Source: an uncultured Actinomyces sp. (GTDB lineage: Bacteria > Actinomycetota > Actinomycetes > Actinomycetales > Actinomycetaceae). From it: a stretch of 64,000 nt of DNA. The stretch is from NCBI GenBank assembly GCA_900541895.1, contig UWSI01000006.1:8065-72064 (forward strand), given 5' to 3'. Both the position numbers and the translations under genes were made by a program. The notes under the pieces were generated by a model. It did not search any database and was not told the origin of the DNA. It saw nothing but the letters and a program-made list of their open reading frames with translations. Within the stretch, counting starts at the first letter, position 1; the number at the start of each line of letters is the position of its first letter. This document shows positions 39,655 to 48,456 of this stretch, in pieces.

Positions 39655-39692
39655 TTGACATAGATTTTATTGGCTTTTCTGTCATAGACTTT
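39655..39692 (+). promoter_or_regulatory. promoter/operator region of the GlfT2-like gene
   Basis: A perfect TTGACA (39655-39660) overlaps the first copy of an imperfect direct repeat, GACATAGATTTT (39657-39668) and GTCATAGACTTT (39681-39692), period 24. The outer TGACA and inner TGTCA are also inverted. The -10 at optimal spacing is poor (TCTGTC), which suggests an activator-dependent promoter. Confidence 0.4.
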
Positions 39693-39724
39693 GCCCATAA
39701 ATGCACACAATGAAGGAGTGTCGC

Positions 39725-41686
39725 GTGAAAGCGAAAACCGAAGCGGTTGCTGAAGGAACTGCAACCGAACAGCAATGGACTCCCGTCCAGCGCGTTGTGT
39801 TCCCCGGAGAGAGTGACACTTCGTTATGGCCGCTCTACGTCGACTGGGGCGTTGCTCCATCAAGTGCTGCACTAAGTGCTTCTCAGGGAGACCAGAGCGC
39901 ACTTACGCTTCGACAATTTGAAATGCCCCGTGGAGTGGATGCGACTCGTACCTCGCTTCTGATCCCGGCACGCGAGCGTCTTTCACTTGCGACTTACTTC
40001 AACGCTTTCCCTGCTTCTTATTGGCAGCGTTGGACAGATGTTCGTAATATCCGTCTGACTCTGAAGCTCTCGAAGAGGGCGGTTGTTGAGGTTATGCGTT
40101 CCTCAGCACGTGGTACCTTTACCCCTGTTGCAACGCGCGCAGGATCTGGTGAACTGAGCTTCGATATTCCGCTGAACCGTTTTGGTGACGGCGGCTGGAT
40201 CTGGCCCGAAATCACTGCTCTCAAGGAAGACGTTGAGCTCGAATGGGGAACCTGGTCGGTACCTACGCGCGAAGGTGACCGTCATGCCAATGTGACCGTG
40301 GGTATCACCACCTACAACCTTCCCGAAGACTGCTTGACTCAGGCCGAGCGTTTCCAAGCAGAACCTGAGGTCCTTGATCACATTGCCGAGATTCTTATTG
40401 TCGATCAGGGTAATAAGAACGTGAAGGACTGCGAGCGTTACCCGCGTCTTCAAGAAGAACTGGGAAGCAAGCTCCGGGTGATCGAACAGGCAAACCTGGG
40501 CGGTTCCGGTGGCTTCTCTCGCGGCATGTACGAGATGCTCAAGAACCCCGATTCGGACTACGTCCTGCTACTTGACGATGATGCCGTCATCGAACCTGAA
40601 GGCTTGCTTCGCGCACTTGCTTTCGCAGAGCATACGCTGACGCCGACGATCGTCGGCGGCCACATGTTCAATGCAAATGAGCGTACGATCTTGCACTCGA
40701 TGGGTGAAACGATCGATGCTCACAAATTCTGGTGGGGGGCTGTCAACCCTGAACTTGCAACAGTTGACTTGGCTCAGCGCACGATCCGCAATGATCCTCG
40801 CTTGAACCGCCGCATCGATGTCGCCTACAACGGTTGGTGGATGTGCTTGATCCCCAAGCCTGTTGTTGCTGAGATCGGTCTGTCCCTGCCCTTCTTCATC
40901 AAGTGGGATGACTCCGAATACGGCCTGCGCGCAGCAGAACACGGATTCCCGACGGTCTCTCTTCCCGGCGCTGCCGTGTGGCACGTGCCGTGGACTGAGA
41001 AGGACGACGGTCTGGACTGGCAGGCTTACTTCCACCAGCGCAACCGTTGGGTCATCAAGCTGCTGCACTCTCCCTACCCGCGCGGTGCATCATTCCCGAA
41101 GACCTCACTGGCCTCGGACGTTCGCGCACTGCTCTCTCTGCAGTACTACAGCGCCGATCTGCGCCGCCAGGGGCTTAAGGACGTATTGCTTGGCCCAGGC
41201 CACCTGCACCCTTCGATGCACACACGAGCTGCAGAGGCACGCGCAAAGGCAAAGGAATACACTGATGCCCGCTTGATGACCGAGGCCGCAGACTTCCCTG
41301 CAGTACACCGTAAGAAGCCTGCTCCGGTCGGCACCAAGCCTGATTCACGCGCCCAGTTCATGTCAAAGGCAATCGCTGGTATCACCAAGCAGTTCCTGCC
41401 CGAAGGCGAACACCGTGAGGACCGTGTTGAGGATGTTCTCTCCAGCACGGATGCTCGTTGGTGGAGGCTTGCAAACCTGAACTCTGCTCTGGTGTCGAAC
41501 GCGGAAGGCTCCGGTGCATGGCGCTACCAGCGCGATGCCAAGCACTACCGTCGTGCCTTGGCTGAGAGTATTGCGCTCCATGCGGAACTCATTCGCCGTT
41601 GGGCTTCGCTGAGCCGTGAGTACCGGGAAGCTCTTCCTGAACTTGTCTCTGTTCAGGCATGGGAAAAGACCTTCGGATTGAAGTAA
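39725..41686 (+). CDS. GlfT2-like bifunctional galactofuranosyltransferase
   Basis: GlfT2 polymerises alternating Galf linkages on a lipid carrier. The 653-residue protein matches the family plan: N-terminal beta domain (1-180; LWPLYVDWGV), GT-A domain with GITTYNLPEDC, IVDQGNKNV, QANLGGSGGFSRGMYEM, metal motif LLLDDDAVIEPE, catalytic-region FIKWDDSEYGLRAAEHGF and WHVPWTEK, then a helical C-terminus. The GTG at 39725 has AAGGAG 6 nt upstream. Codon bias is strong. A 13-bp terminator follows. With glf it argues for a true galactofuranan. Confidence 0.93.
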   Translation: MKAKTEAVAEGTATEQQWTPVQRVVFPGESDTSLWPLYVDWGVAPSSAALSASQGDQSALTLRQFEMPRGVDATRTSLLIPARERLSLATYFNAFPASYWQRWTDVRNIRLTLKLSKRAVVEVMRSSARGTFTPVATRAGSGELSFDIPLNRFGDGGWIWPEITALKEDVELEWGTWSVPTREGDRHANVTVGITTYNLPEDCLTQAERFQAEPEVLDHIAEILIVDQGNKNVKDCERYPRLQEELGSKLRVIEQANLGGSGGFSRGMYEMLKNPDSDYVLLLDDDAVIEPEGLLRALAFAEHTLTPTIVGGHMFNANERTILHSMGETIDAHKFWWGAVNPELATVDLAQRTIRNDPRLNRRIDVAYNGWWMCLIPKPVVAEIGLSLPFFIKWDDSEYGLRAAEHGFPTVSLPGAAVWHVPWTEKDDGLDWQAYFHQRNRWVIKLLHSPYPRGASFPKTSLASDVRALLSLQYYSADLRRQGLKDVLLGPGHLHPSMHTRAAEARAKAKEYTDARLMTEAADFPAVHRKKPAPVGTKPDSRAQFMSKAIAGITKQFLPEGEHREDRVEDVLSSTDARWWRLANLNSALVSNAEGSGAWRYQRDAKHYRRALAESIALHAELIRRWASLSREYREALPELVSVQAWEKTFGLK

Positions 41687-41718
41687 CCCGTAGCACAGGC
41701 TGTAGTCCTGAGAAATAA

Positions 41719-41753
41719 CGTGGTGGGTGAGGAATTTCTTCTCACCCACCACG
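41719..41753. terminator. strong 13-bp hairpin terminator after the GlfT2-like gene
   Basis: The arms CGTGGTGGGTGAG (41719-41731) and CTCACCCACCACG (41741-41753) pair perfectly around a 9-nt loop, 32 nt past the stop. A T-run appears 16 nt later. This is the most stable hairpin seen in the window. Confidence 0.75.
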
Positions 41754-41933
41754 CTTATGTCACGCGCATTTTTTGTGAAGCGTCATCGGCGGCAACTGAA
41801 AATATTGCGATTCAACACGAAAATCGACTTGCCGGGGTTGCGATCTCGCTAAATTGCAGTGATCTTCGCTAGGCTATACGCATGAGTGCAGGCTTTGCCT
41901 GCGACCCCCGATGTCGGAGTAAAGGAATTCAAG
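41754..41933 (+). promoter_or_regulatory. intergenic region upstream of the polyprenyl-phosphate GT
   Basis: The 180-bp stretch holds TATACG (41875-41880) as a candidate -10 with TTGCAG (41854-41859) at a short 15-nt spacing, then AAAGGA before the GTG. No small gene is recognised. Confidence 0.4.
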
Positions 41934-42857
41934 GTGCGTATCGCAGCAATCGTCCCGTGCTACAACGAAGAAGCCGCAGTTGGCACAGTTGTCACGGACC
42001 TGAAGAATGCAGTTCCGGGAATTGAAGTCTACGTGTACGACAACAACTCTTCGGATCGTACCGCTGAAGTTGCAGCCGCAGCCGGCGCAATCGTCCGCAA
42101 GGAGACTCGTAAGGGGAAGGGTAATGTTGTGCGTCGCGCATTTGCAGACATCGATGCCGATGTTTACGTGATGATCGACGGTGATGACACCTACGATGCT
42201 TCGGCCGCACCCGAAATGATCGGCCTTTTGGTACGTGAAAACCTTGATCACGTACTGGGCTGCCGTGTTGACGATAAGGATAACTCTGCATACCGCCCCG
42301 GTCATGCTCAGGGAAATAAGATGTTCAACTCCCTGGTCGGGTTCCTCTTCGGCGACACCGTTACGGACATGCTCTCCGGCTACCGTGTTTTCTCTCGTCG
42401 TTTCGTCAAGTCCTTCCCGGCGCTTTCTCGTGAGTTCGAGATCGAAACCGAACTCACGGTCCACTCCATGGCACTGCGCGTTCCTCAGGCCGAGTACGGC
42501 GTCGGCTTCAAGGATCGCCCCGCGGGCTCAGAATCCAAGCTGCGTACCTTCCACGATGGCTTCCGTATCCTCGGACTGATTGGGCGACTTGTTGCACACG
42601 AACGCCCCATGGCTTTCTACGGGATCTTCTCCGCAATCTTCATGCTTCTGGCCCTGTGCTTTGGAGCCCCTGTCATCTGGCATTTCATCCAGGCTGGCAA
42701 TGTTCCCAAGCTCCCCAGCGCTGTACTGGCCTCTTCTCTGGTGATCGTTGGCGTCTTGTCCTTCGTTGTCGGACTGCTTCAATCCGGTAACTTGAAGACT
42801 CGCCGCGAAGCCATGCGTTTGGCGTACCTGCGCTACTCCTCGGTGCTTCCGAACTGA
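41934..42857 (+). CDS. GT2 polyprenyl-phosphate glycosyltransferase (DPM1/ArnC-like) with two C-terminal helices
   Basis: It should transfer a sugar from a nucleotide donor to polyprenyl phosphate on the inner membrane face. The 307-residue protein has IAAIVPCYNEEAAVGTVV, VYVYDNNSSDRT, RKGKGNVVRRAF, metal motif VMIDGDDTYDA, LSGYRVFSRRFVK and two C-terminal helices (residues 230-255, 262-285). I take GTG 41934 (AAAGGA 7 nt upstream); an ATG at 41886 would add a Pro-rich stretch outside the family. A GtrA flippase gene follows, the standard pairing. The product would supply a GT-C enzyme such as the DUF6541-like protein (inference). Confidence 0.9.
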   Translation: MRIAAIVPCYNEEAAVGTVVTDLKNAVPGIEVYVYDNNSSDRTAEVAAAAGAIVRKETRKGKGNVVRRAFADIDADVYVMIDGDDTYDASAAPEMIGLLVRENLDHVLGCRVDDKDNSAYRPGHAQGNKMFNSLVGFLFGDTVTDMLSGYRVFSRRFVKSFPALSREFEIETELTVHSMALRVPQAEYGVGFKDRPAGSESKLRTFHDGFRILGLIGRLVAHERPMAFYGIFSAIFMLLALCFGAPVIWHFIQAGNVPKLPSAVLASSLVIVGVLSFVVGLLQSGNLKTRREAMRLAYLRYSSVLPN

Positions 42858-42877
42858 CAAGCGAATCTACGGGCTTT

Positions 42878-43318
42878 ATGAACGTCTTTCAAAAGGCGTG
42901 GAAGCGTCTTCTTGAAGCGGGTTCCTTCTACCGTTACCTCTTGGTGGGTGTTGGAACCTCGCTTCTGGACTTTTCGCTCTTCTCACTGCTCTCGGTGGGC
43001 TTCGATTTGCCGGTGATCCCGTCGAATATCACCTCAACGGTCATCACTGTGTGCGTGAGCTACTGGATTAACCAGCACTTCGTCTTCCAAGCAAAAGGTT
43101 TTTCTTGGGCCTCGTTCTTTTCTTTTGCGGGATTAACGCTCTTCACGGGAATGGTCCTTCAATCCGCCATCATTTGGGCGATTGTTCACGGTCTTCCCGC
43201 ACTCGGGTTGGGAATCTCGCTGTCCTTGCTCAAACCTGCCGCAAAAATCGTTGCTATGGGCACCGGAGCGGTATGTAACTATTTGGGATATAGGTTCATT
43301 TTTACCCGCGAGAAGTAG
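42878..43318 (+). CDS. GtrA-family membrane protein
   Basis: GtrA proteins of about 140 residues with four helices move polyprenyl-phosphate sugars across the membrane or assist the GT. This 146-residue protein begins FYRYLLVGVGTSLLDFSLFSLL and carries the family motif ISYWINQHFVFQ (here VSYWINQHFVF) and the final GAVCNYLGYRFIFTREK. It lies 20 nt behind the DPM1-like GT. Together with a GT-C protein they form a three-component decoration system as known for teichoic or O-antigen side chains. Confidence 0.9.
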   Translation: MNVFQKAWKRLLEAGSFYRYLLVGVGTSLLDFSLFSLLSVGFDLPVIPSNITSTVITVCVSYWINQHFVFQAKGFSWASFFSFAGLTLFTGMVLQSAIIWAIVHGLPALGLGISLSLLKPAAKIVAMGTGAVCNYLGYRFIFTREK

Positions 43319-43366
43319 ATATACTTCCATCCAACACATCCACACAACGCTGTTGGAGGTCCCATA

Positions 43367-44047
43367 ATGCGTGGTCTCATCAACAAGGTCTCTGCCGTCG
43401 CCCTTATCGGCATGGTCAGCCTTTCTCTGACTTCCTGCAAGACGCGCTTGGGGAACGCAGAGGCACAGAGCTCTCCAGTGGCCTCGGCAAGCGGGAACGG
43501 AACACAGGGGAGTGCGCAAAGTGAGGCTTCCCCAAGCTCCTCGGCCACAAGCTCGACGCAAAGTTCCACGGCGAATGCCCATGATGTGGGAGTGAGCCCA
43601 ACACTTGGCTCCATTCCTCAGGGCGCAAGCCGTTTGGAGGACACCGGAGATTCCAAAGGAATCTGGGTCAATTCGCCCTCTGGAAACATCCACTGCTGGT
43701 TTGCTAACGATCTTTTGCAGCTATGCATGGTCGATTCCTACCGTGAGGATAAGCCCTACGGTGAGCAGGAGTTCTTCCCGGGAACGCAGCCCCTTGCCAA
43801 AGACAATATTCTTTTCGCAGGGCTCTCTAAAGACAAAGAAATCCCCTATATTTCCGCGCGCCGAGATGGACCGCTCCCCACGAACCAGGGCGAGCGTTTG
43901 CGCACCCTTTCCTATGGAGAAACCGTTTATGCAGGCAAGGACGTGTGTGCCAGCACAAGCGAGGCGATGGTGTGCTGGGATATCGAAACCGGCGATGGTG
44001 CAAAGATTAATCGGGCAGGAACAGAGATCTTCCACCTGAAGAAGTAA
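43367..44047 (+). CDS. putative lipoprotein of unknown function
   Basis: The 226-residue protein starts with a lipoprotein signal (KVSAVALIGMVSLSLTSC, lipobox LTSC), then a Ser/Ala-rich linker (35-75) and a globular domain with four Cys (HCWFANDLLQLCMV, GKDVCASTSEAMVCWD) that could form two disulphides outside the cell. GGAGG precedes the ATG. No family is recognised. It ends the galactan cluster, so it might be a cell-wall binding or assembly factor, but only position supports that. Confidence 0.75.
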   Translation: MRGLINKVSAVALIGMVSLSLTSCKTRLGNAEAQSSPVASASGNGTQGSAQSEASPSSSATSSTQSSTANAHDVGVSPTLGSIPQGASRLEDTGDSKGIWVNSPSGNIHCWFANDLLQLCMVDSYREDKPYGEQEFFPGTQPLAKDNILFAGLSKDKEIPYISARRDGPLPTNQGERLRTLSYGETVYAGKDVCASTSEAMVCWDIETGDGAKINRAGTEIFHLKK

Positions 44048-44049
44048 TA

Positions 44050-44101
44050 GGGTTTAAACCCGCGCCCCTAACGGGCAGGTGAGCAGTCCCTTGAGCGCGG
44101 G
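44050..44101. terminator. convergent terminator region with GGGTTTAAACCC palindrome and CCCGCGC/GCGCGGG stem
   Basis: A perfect 12-base palindrome (44050-44061) overlaps the left arm of a 7-bp GC stem (44059-44065 with 44095-44101). It lies between two convergent genes, so a bidirectional terminator is likely. The loop is long (29 nt). Confidence 0.4.
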
Positions 44102-44112
44102 GCTTTAAGCTC

Positions 44113-44847
44113 CTAATCCACAGCAAGGCACACCTTTTCGCTGGCGAAAATTTCCTGCGCCTTTTCGACGCTGTAGTGAGACTTGTTGACGATCACGATG
44201 CTGTGTCCATCCATCCATAGACGCGTGAGTAGGGGAGCGCTTGGGAAGCTTTCACAGTAGAGACCCAGGCGCGTGGGTTGTCCCTGCGCCGAAACCTCCT
44301 TGAGAAGAGTCTCTTCGTCAGAGTTGATCTGCGCTTGGTAATCCTTCATGGAAGGAGCGCTGTCCAGTGTCTCGTACTCGAATTGATCGCTTTGAGCCAT
44401 GAGCTCGGATAGTGTATCAAGGATCCCGGAGGGTAAAGGGCCTCTCCAGCGCATAGCCAGGGGAGCGGTGGAATGAGCTAGGCGCCATGCTGCAGTGCTT
44501 GCTTCGAGGGCCACGAGTTCATTACTGACGTGCACATCGAAGCTGAAAGCGTTACTGGATAAATGCTGGGAGAAAAGGGTGTTTTGGGTTTCCCAGCCCA
44601 TCAAATCCCCGCTGACCTGCCAAAATGTTGCCTGCCAGCCCGATGGTAGCTCAATAAGAATGCTAGAGGGGGTGTCAGTATTTCCAAACAGGTCGTTACT
44701 GAGGTCAGAAGCAAGTAAATTTGCCATTTTTGAGACCCAGCGAGAGGCGACGGGGCCCGAAATCTCATCTCGAAAACTGTGATAGTGGGTCAAAATTGGA
44801 TGATTCGTCCGTTGGATTGTCGAGAGAAAATGTGAGATGGCTTGCAT
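44113..44847 (-). CDS. TIGR03089 family protein
   Basis: TIGR03089 proteins are actinobacterial, resemble a decayed AMP-binding-enzyme N-terminal region, and have no known activity. The 244-residue protein shows the family opening HPILTHYHSFRDEISGPVASRWVSKMANLL followed by ILIELPSGWQATFWQ. I moved the start to ATG 44847: it gives the family N-terminus, and TACCCT lies 6 nt upstream (leaderless). The upstream 50 residues in frame look like intergenic DNA. In M. tuberculosis the homologue (Rv3268) sits near whiB2 and LCP/rhamnose genes, as here. Confidence 0.85.
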   Translation of the reverse strand: MQAISHFLSTIQRTNHPILTHYHSFRDEISGPVASRWVSKMANLLASDLSNDLFGNTDTPSSILIELPSGWQATFWQVSGDLMGWETQNTLFSQHLSSNAFSFDVHVSNELVALEASTAAWRLAHSTAPLAMRWRGPLPSGILDTLSELMAQSDQFEYETLDSAPSMKDYQAQINSDEETLLKEVSAQGQPTRLGLYCESFPSAPLLTRLWMDGHSIVIVNKSHYSVEKAQEIFASEKVCLAVD

Positions 44848-45121
44848 AGAAAAAGGGTAGCGGAAAGGCTGTAAATGTGCTGTTTTTACCCAATATTTAC
44901 AGCAAGTGTTCAGCTTTATCTTCAGGTTTCCTTGGAATTTCGCGGAAAGCGCGGATTTCTGCGCTTTTGGACTTGCGTAAACTATCAATTCGTGCACTGT
45001 TTTGAACGCCTTCAGCCTGTATTCCCTTTATCCTTAATCCGCTTGACAGGTGGAAACGACACGCGTGTAATTCTCGTATTGACCTTTTTGTTACATCTCA
45101 TCACACAGAGGGGGTACTACC
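44848..45121. promoter_or_regulatory. divergent promoter region of TIGR03089 gene and whiB
   Basis: On the plus strand TTGACA (45043-45048), a 17-bp spacer and TGTAAT (45066-45071) form the best vegetative promoter in the window. It gives whiB a leader of about 45 nt with GAGGGGG. The minus strand has TACCCT (44854-44859). The AT-rich middle (44870-45030) holds no recognisable gene. Confidence 0.7.
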
Positions 45122-45415
45122 GTGTGGAACATTCTGGGTGACGGTCCTATTGAGTGGTCTGACGCTGATGTTGAAGCTCTTCCCTTCTCTGACGGTCCCC
45201 TAGCCTGGCAGCAGCACGCACTGTGTGCTCAGACTGACCCTGAAGCCTTCTTCCCTGAAAAGGGAGGTTCGACTCGCGAAGCAAAGGCCGTGTGCCAATC
45301 TTGCGAGGTTCGCCAGCAATGCCTTGAATACGCATTGGCGAATGATGAACGCTTCGGAATTTGGGGTGGCCTGTCAGAGCGCGAACGTCGTCGACTGCGC
45401 CGCTCGGCCATCTAA
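45122..45415 (+). CDS. whiB2: WhiB-family iron-sulfur regulator (WhiB2/WhmD-like)
   Basis: WhiB proteins bind a 4Fe-4S cluster and sigma factor region 4; WhiB2 controls septation. The 97-residue protein has the four cluster cysteines Cys35, Cys58, Cys61 and Cys67 (C-X22-C-X2-C-X5-C), then the GIWGGLSERERRRLRR turn and basic tail. The GTG start follows GAGGGGG. WhiB2 rather than another paralogue is inferred from short length and location among TIGR03089, GT2/DUF5719 and DUF3499 genes. The stop shares an A with the start of the next gene (TAATG). Confidence 0.93.
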   Translation: MWNILGDGPIEWSDADVEALPFSDGPLAWQQHALCAQTDPEAFFPEKGGSTREAKAVCQSCEVRQQCLEYALANDERFGIWGGLSERERRRLRRSAI

Positions 45416-48400
45416 TGGCTCGGGGCATCCCCTTTTCGCGGGGGACAGTCGCAGCCATCATCGTCGCTCGGGGAATGACCCCCGAGCTGCGTTCGCTTCT
45501 TGATGCACTAGCTGCACAGAGCCGCCCAGTCGATCACTTGATCGTCTGCGATGTGCGTGCCCCCCGAACTTCTCCTTTGGCCTCGGGACAGATTGTCGTC
45601 GCTGAAGACCTCCCTGACAATGCGCTGCTGATCTCAGTTGGGCGTGCGCGCAACATCAGCGATGCCCTCGTGAAAGCCTCCAAAGATCACGCTGTCTCGC
45701 AGGTAATCACTGCAAGCGATTGGCTGTGGATCCTCCATGATGATTGTCTTCCGGCAGATACCTGTCTGGAGGAGCAGCTTGCAGCTACCGAGGCAGGGGC
45801 ATCCATTGCTGCTGTAACTCCTAAGGCTTTCCACGCTGATGGGACTCTTGCAGAAGTTGGAATCCATGCAACAGCCTCGGGAAGGCGCGTTCCGCTTGTC
45901 CTGGATGGAGAAATCGACCAGGGACAGTACGACGGTGTCACTGATGTTCTTGCCGGTGGTAGTGCAGGTCTTCTGGTGGCTTCCTCCGTCTTTAATCAGG
46001 TCGGTGGTTTCGATCGAGCGCTCGGTCCGTACAATGAAGGACTTGAACTTTGCTGGAGGATTCACCGAGCAGGCCACCGCGTTGTTGCGGCCCCCAATGC
46101 CCACCTCACCCACCTGCAGGTCTCCTCGCCGCAAAACCTTCGGCGCGCCTCAGCACTACGAGCTCGACGTTCTAGTGAGTTCTATTTCGCGACTCTCATT
46201 TCAAACCCGCTGCTACTCACTGTTCAGGCTCTGGCTTCGCTGCTCTGGATTCCCCTGAGCTGCCTTGCCATGCTGCTCAGCGCTCGCCCACGCGCAGCCT
46301 ATGCTCGTTTCTTTGCGTGGCTCGGCCTCTTTGCTCATATCCCACATATTGTGGCTGCACGGGCGCGTCATGCCCGCTGTGCCAGCCAGCCGCGTTCCTC
46401 ACTACGCCCGCTGCTCACTGGACGCTTTGATGCTTCTCGTATTCGCCGAACGCACCGGAGCGCTCACGTTATTGAGGGACAGGCCTCGTGGAAAGATTCG
46501 CTTCTTGAGCGTCGGAGCAGCGACCTGACGCCTCGCGTTGTTACGACGCTTGCGCTCTTCTTGCTCTCTTTGTGGATCTACCGTTCTGATCTGGGATCGG
46601 TTAATGGGGGAGCCTGGCTCAACCTTCCCGACCGCTTCTTAGATCTGTGGAGCTATGCGTGGTCCGGCTGGTTGCCTTCGGGCGACGGCTCTGCACACGC
46701 GGTGGACCCTCTTGTCCAGCTTCTGAGCGCGTTGAGCGCTCCATTTGCACTCCTAGGCATCGCGCCAACGGTGCTGCTCTACATCTTCCTCGTCCTAAGC
46801 CCAGCGTGGGCAGCGTGGAATATGGACGTCCTCAGCATGCGCCTGACATCATCGTGCTCGCTGCGAGTGGCGTTGATGTGTCTGTGGGCCGCTCTTCCCA
46901 GTGCACTTTTCGCAATGACCAGCGGAAGACTGGCCTCACTTGCCGTGCACGTATTTTTACCCCTGTGGGTGGCCCTGCTCCTTTCTCTTCCACGTGATCA
47001 GCATGTCATCTTGCGTCGCCGCTGGACCTGCGCAGCAATCGTTGGGCTGATTATCACCGCCGCTTACCCGCTGCTTGGGGTATGCGCACTTGTGCTTTTC
47101 TCGCGCAGTCTCACCCGTGCCGCAGCAACTCTTCCTGGCCTGCTTCTATGTCTGCCTTTCTTCGTCGATGCAATTGTCTGGCGTGCCTGGCCCGCACTTC
47201 TTGCTCCCGCCGAGGCCGCAGCTTCCTATGAGCGTGCCCCCTTTGGCTTGGGTGCTTGGGGGATACCCGCAGCTTCTTCTGCGGCGTGGCTTGGCGTCTG
47301 TGCGCTCCTTCTCCTGAGCCTCTGGTTGGTTACGCTGCTGAGCGTCGGGCGTTTTCTTCTTCATTCCCGAGGCTCTTCTTTCTTCCCGGCTTCTCTTCCG
47401 GCGCTCGTGGGCATCGCGCTTGTCAGCGGTATTGGAGCATTAGCCCTGTCTTACATTCCTGTCGATTCTGCAAATAGTCCGCTGTTTGCGTGGAGTGGAC
47501 CGCTGCTTAGCGTTCAGGCCTTAGCCCTGGTCTGTGCTTTATTGCTTTGCGCCAAAGGCATCGAAAAGGAAGGAAAAGGTGCCCGCATAGGATGGAAACT
47601 TGTTGCCTGTGTTGGGCTGATCCCGCTCCTTTTAATGGCGGCATCCCCTTGGATTGAGGTACTGCCCTCAGTGCAGTGGAGCGCGCGCTCGACCAGTGAA
47701 CAGGTGCCTCTCGTTTCCCAGTATGCACAGAATTCTTCGCGGCAGGCTCGGGTTCTTCTGCTCAATGTCGGTGCCGATGGCGACCTCGATGCGAGAATCT
47801 GGCGCGGCGCAGGCCCGCAATGGAGTGAACATTCCAGCGTGGCCTCGTGGGTGGCTCTCCATGACAGGATGAACAACACCAGCGACCCCGCGCGGAGCGA
47901 ATTGGGAGAGACAATCGCGACCTTGGTATCGTTCCCTGATGATTCTGCCTCCCAGCGTTTAGCGCTTCACGCTGTAGATACGATCATTGTGCACTCCCAG
48001 GGGCCCGCAGCGTCTTCTATTACGCAAACACTGGACCGTGCTCCCGGTATCGAGAAGATCGGTGAAACCGAGGCCGGGAGCGCATGGAGAGTGCGCCCAG
48101 ATGGGCGAAAGCCTGCGCGCCTCTGTCTTGCTTCAGTATCGGCCGATTCCCAGTGTGAAGAGCTCGCAAGCGGTGTTGTCGGTGCACGGGCACACGTGTC
48201 GGGCCCGGGGGTTCTTCGCCTTGCTGAACGAGAGAACTCGCATTGGGTTGCAACTCTCAATGGGCAGCGGCTGGAGAAAGCTGAAGCAACGAATCAGTGG
48301 GGAACGGCATTTTCGATTCCATCCGAAGGTGAGCTCGTGCTGAACTTCCGCTCGAACTGGGTTCTGGCGTGGAAAGCTGCGTGCGCACTTGCTGCCGCGG

Positions 48401-48456
48401 TGATGCTTTGTGGGCTTCTTCGAGGGCGGAAGGACGTTGTCGACGATGGTGAATAG
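45415..48456 (+). CDS. giant GT2 glycosyltransferase fused to a polytopic membrane domain
   Basis: The 1013-residue protein has an N-terminal GT2 GT-A domain (1-290: AAIIVARGMTPELRSLLDAL, WILHDDCLP as metal motif, VLAGGSAGLLV, YNEGLELCWRIHRAGH) and about 12-13 helices (280-770 and a last one near 985). An outward segment (about 780-970) lies before the last helix. It is conserved in actinobacteria next to whiB2 and a DUF5719 gene. The ATG overlaps the whiB stop. Whether it glycosylates a lipid carrier and also moves it is unknown; the fusion suggests coupled synthesis and transfer across the membrane (inference). Confidence 0.87.
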   Translation: MARGIPFSRGTVAAIIVARGMTPELRSLLDALAAQSRPVDHLIVCDVRAPRTSPLASGQIVVAEDLPDNALLISVGRARNISDALVKASKDHAVSQVITASDWLWILHDDCLPADTCLEEQLAATEAGASIAAVTPKAFHADGTLAEVGIHATASGRRVPLVLDGEIDQGQYDGVTDVLAGGSAGLLVASSVFNQVGGFDRALGPYNEGLELCWRIHRAGHRVVAAPNAHLTHLQVSSPQNLRRASALRARRSSEFYFATLISNPLLLTVQALASLLWIPLSCLAMLLSARPRAAYARFFAWLGLFAHIPHIVAARARHARCASQPRSSLRPLLTGRFDASRIRRTHRSAHVIEGQASWKDSLLERRSSDLTPRVVTTLALFLLSLWIYRSDLGSVNGGAWLNLPDRFLDLWSYAWSGWLPSGDGSAHAVDPLVQLLSALSAPFALLGIAPTVLLYIFLVLSPAWAAWNMDVLSMRLTSSCSLRVALMCLWAALPSALFAMTSGRLASLAVHVFLPLWVALLLSLPRDQHVILRRRWTCAAIVGLIITAAYPLLGVCALVLFSRSLTRAAATLPGLLLCLPFFVDAIVWRAWPALLAPAEAAASYERAPFGLGAWGIPAASSAAWLGVCALLLLSLWLVTLLSVGRFLLHSRGSSFFPASLPALVGIALVSGIGALALSYIPVDSANSPLFAWSGPLLSVQALALVCALLLCAKGIEKEGKGARIGWKLVACVGLIPLLLMAASPWIEVLPSVQWSARSTSEQVPLVSQYAQNSSRQARVLLLNVGADGDLDARIWRGAGPQWSEHSSVASWVALHDRMNNTSDPARSELGETIATLVSFPDDSASQRLALHAVDTIIVHSQGPAASSITQTLDRAPGIEKIGETEAGSAWRVRPDGRKPARLCLASVSADSQCEELASGVVGARAHVSGPGVLRLAERENSHWVATLNGQRLEKAEATNQWGTAFSIPSEGELVLNFRSNWVLAWKAACALAAAVMLCGLLRGRKDVVDDGE

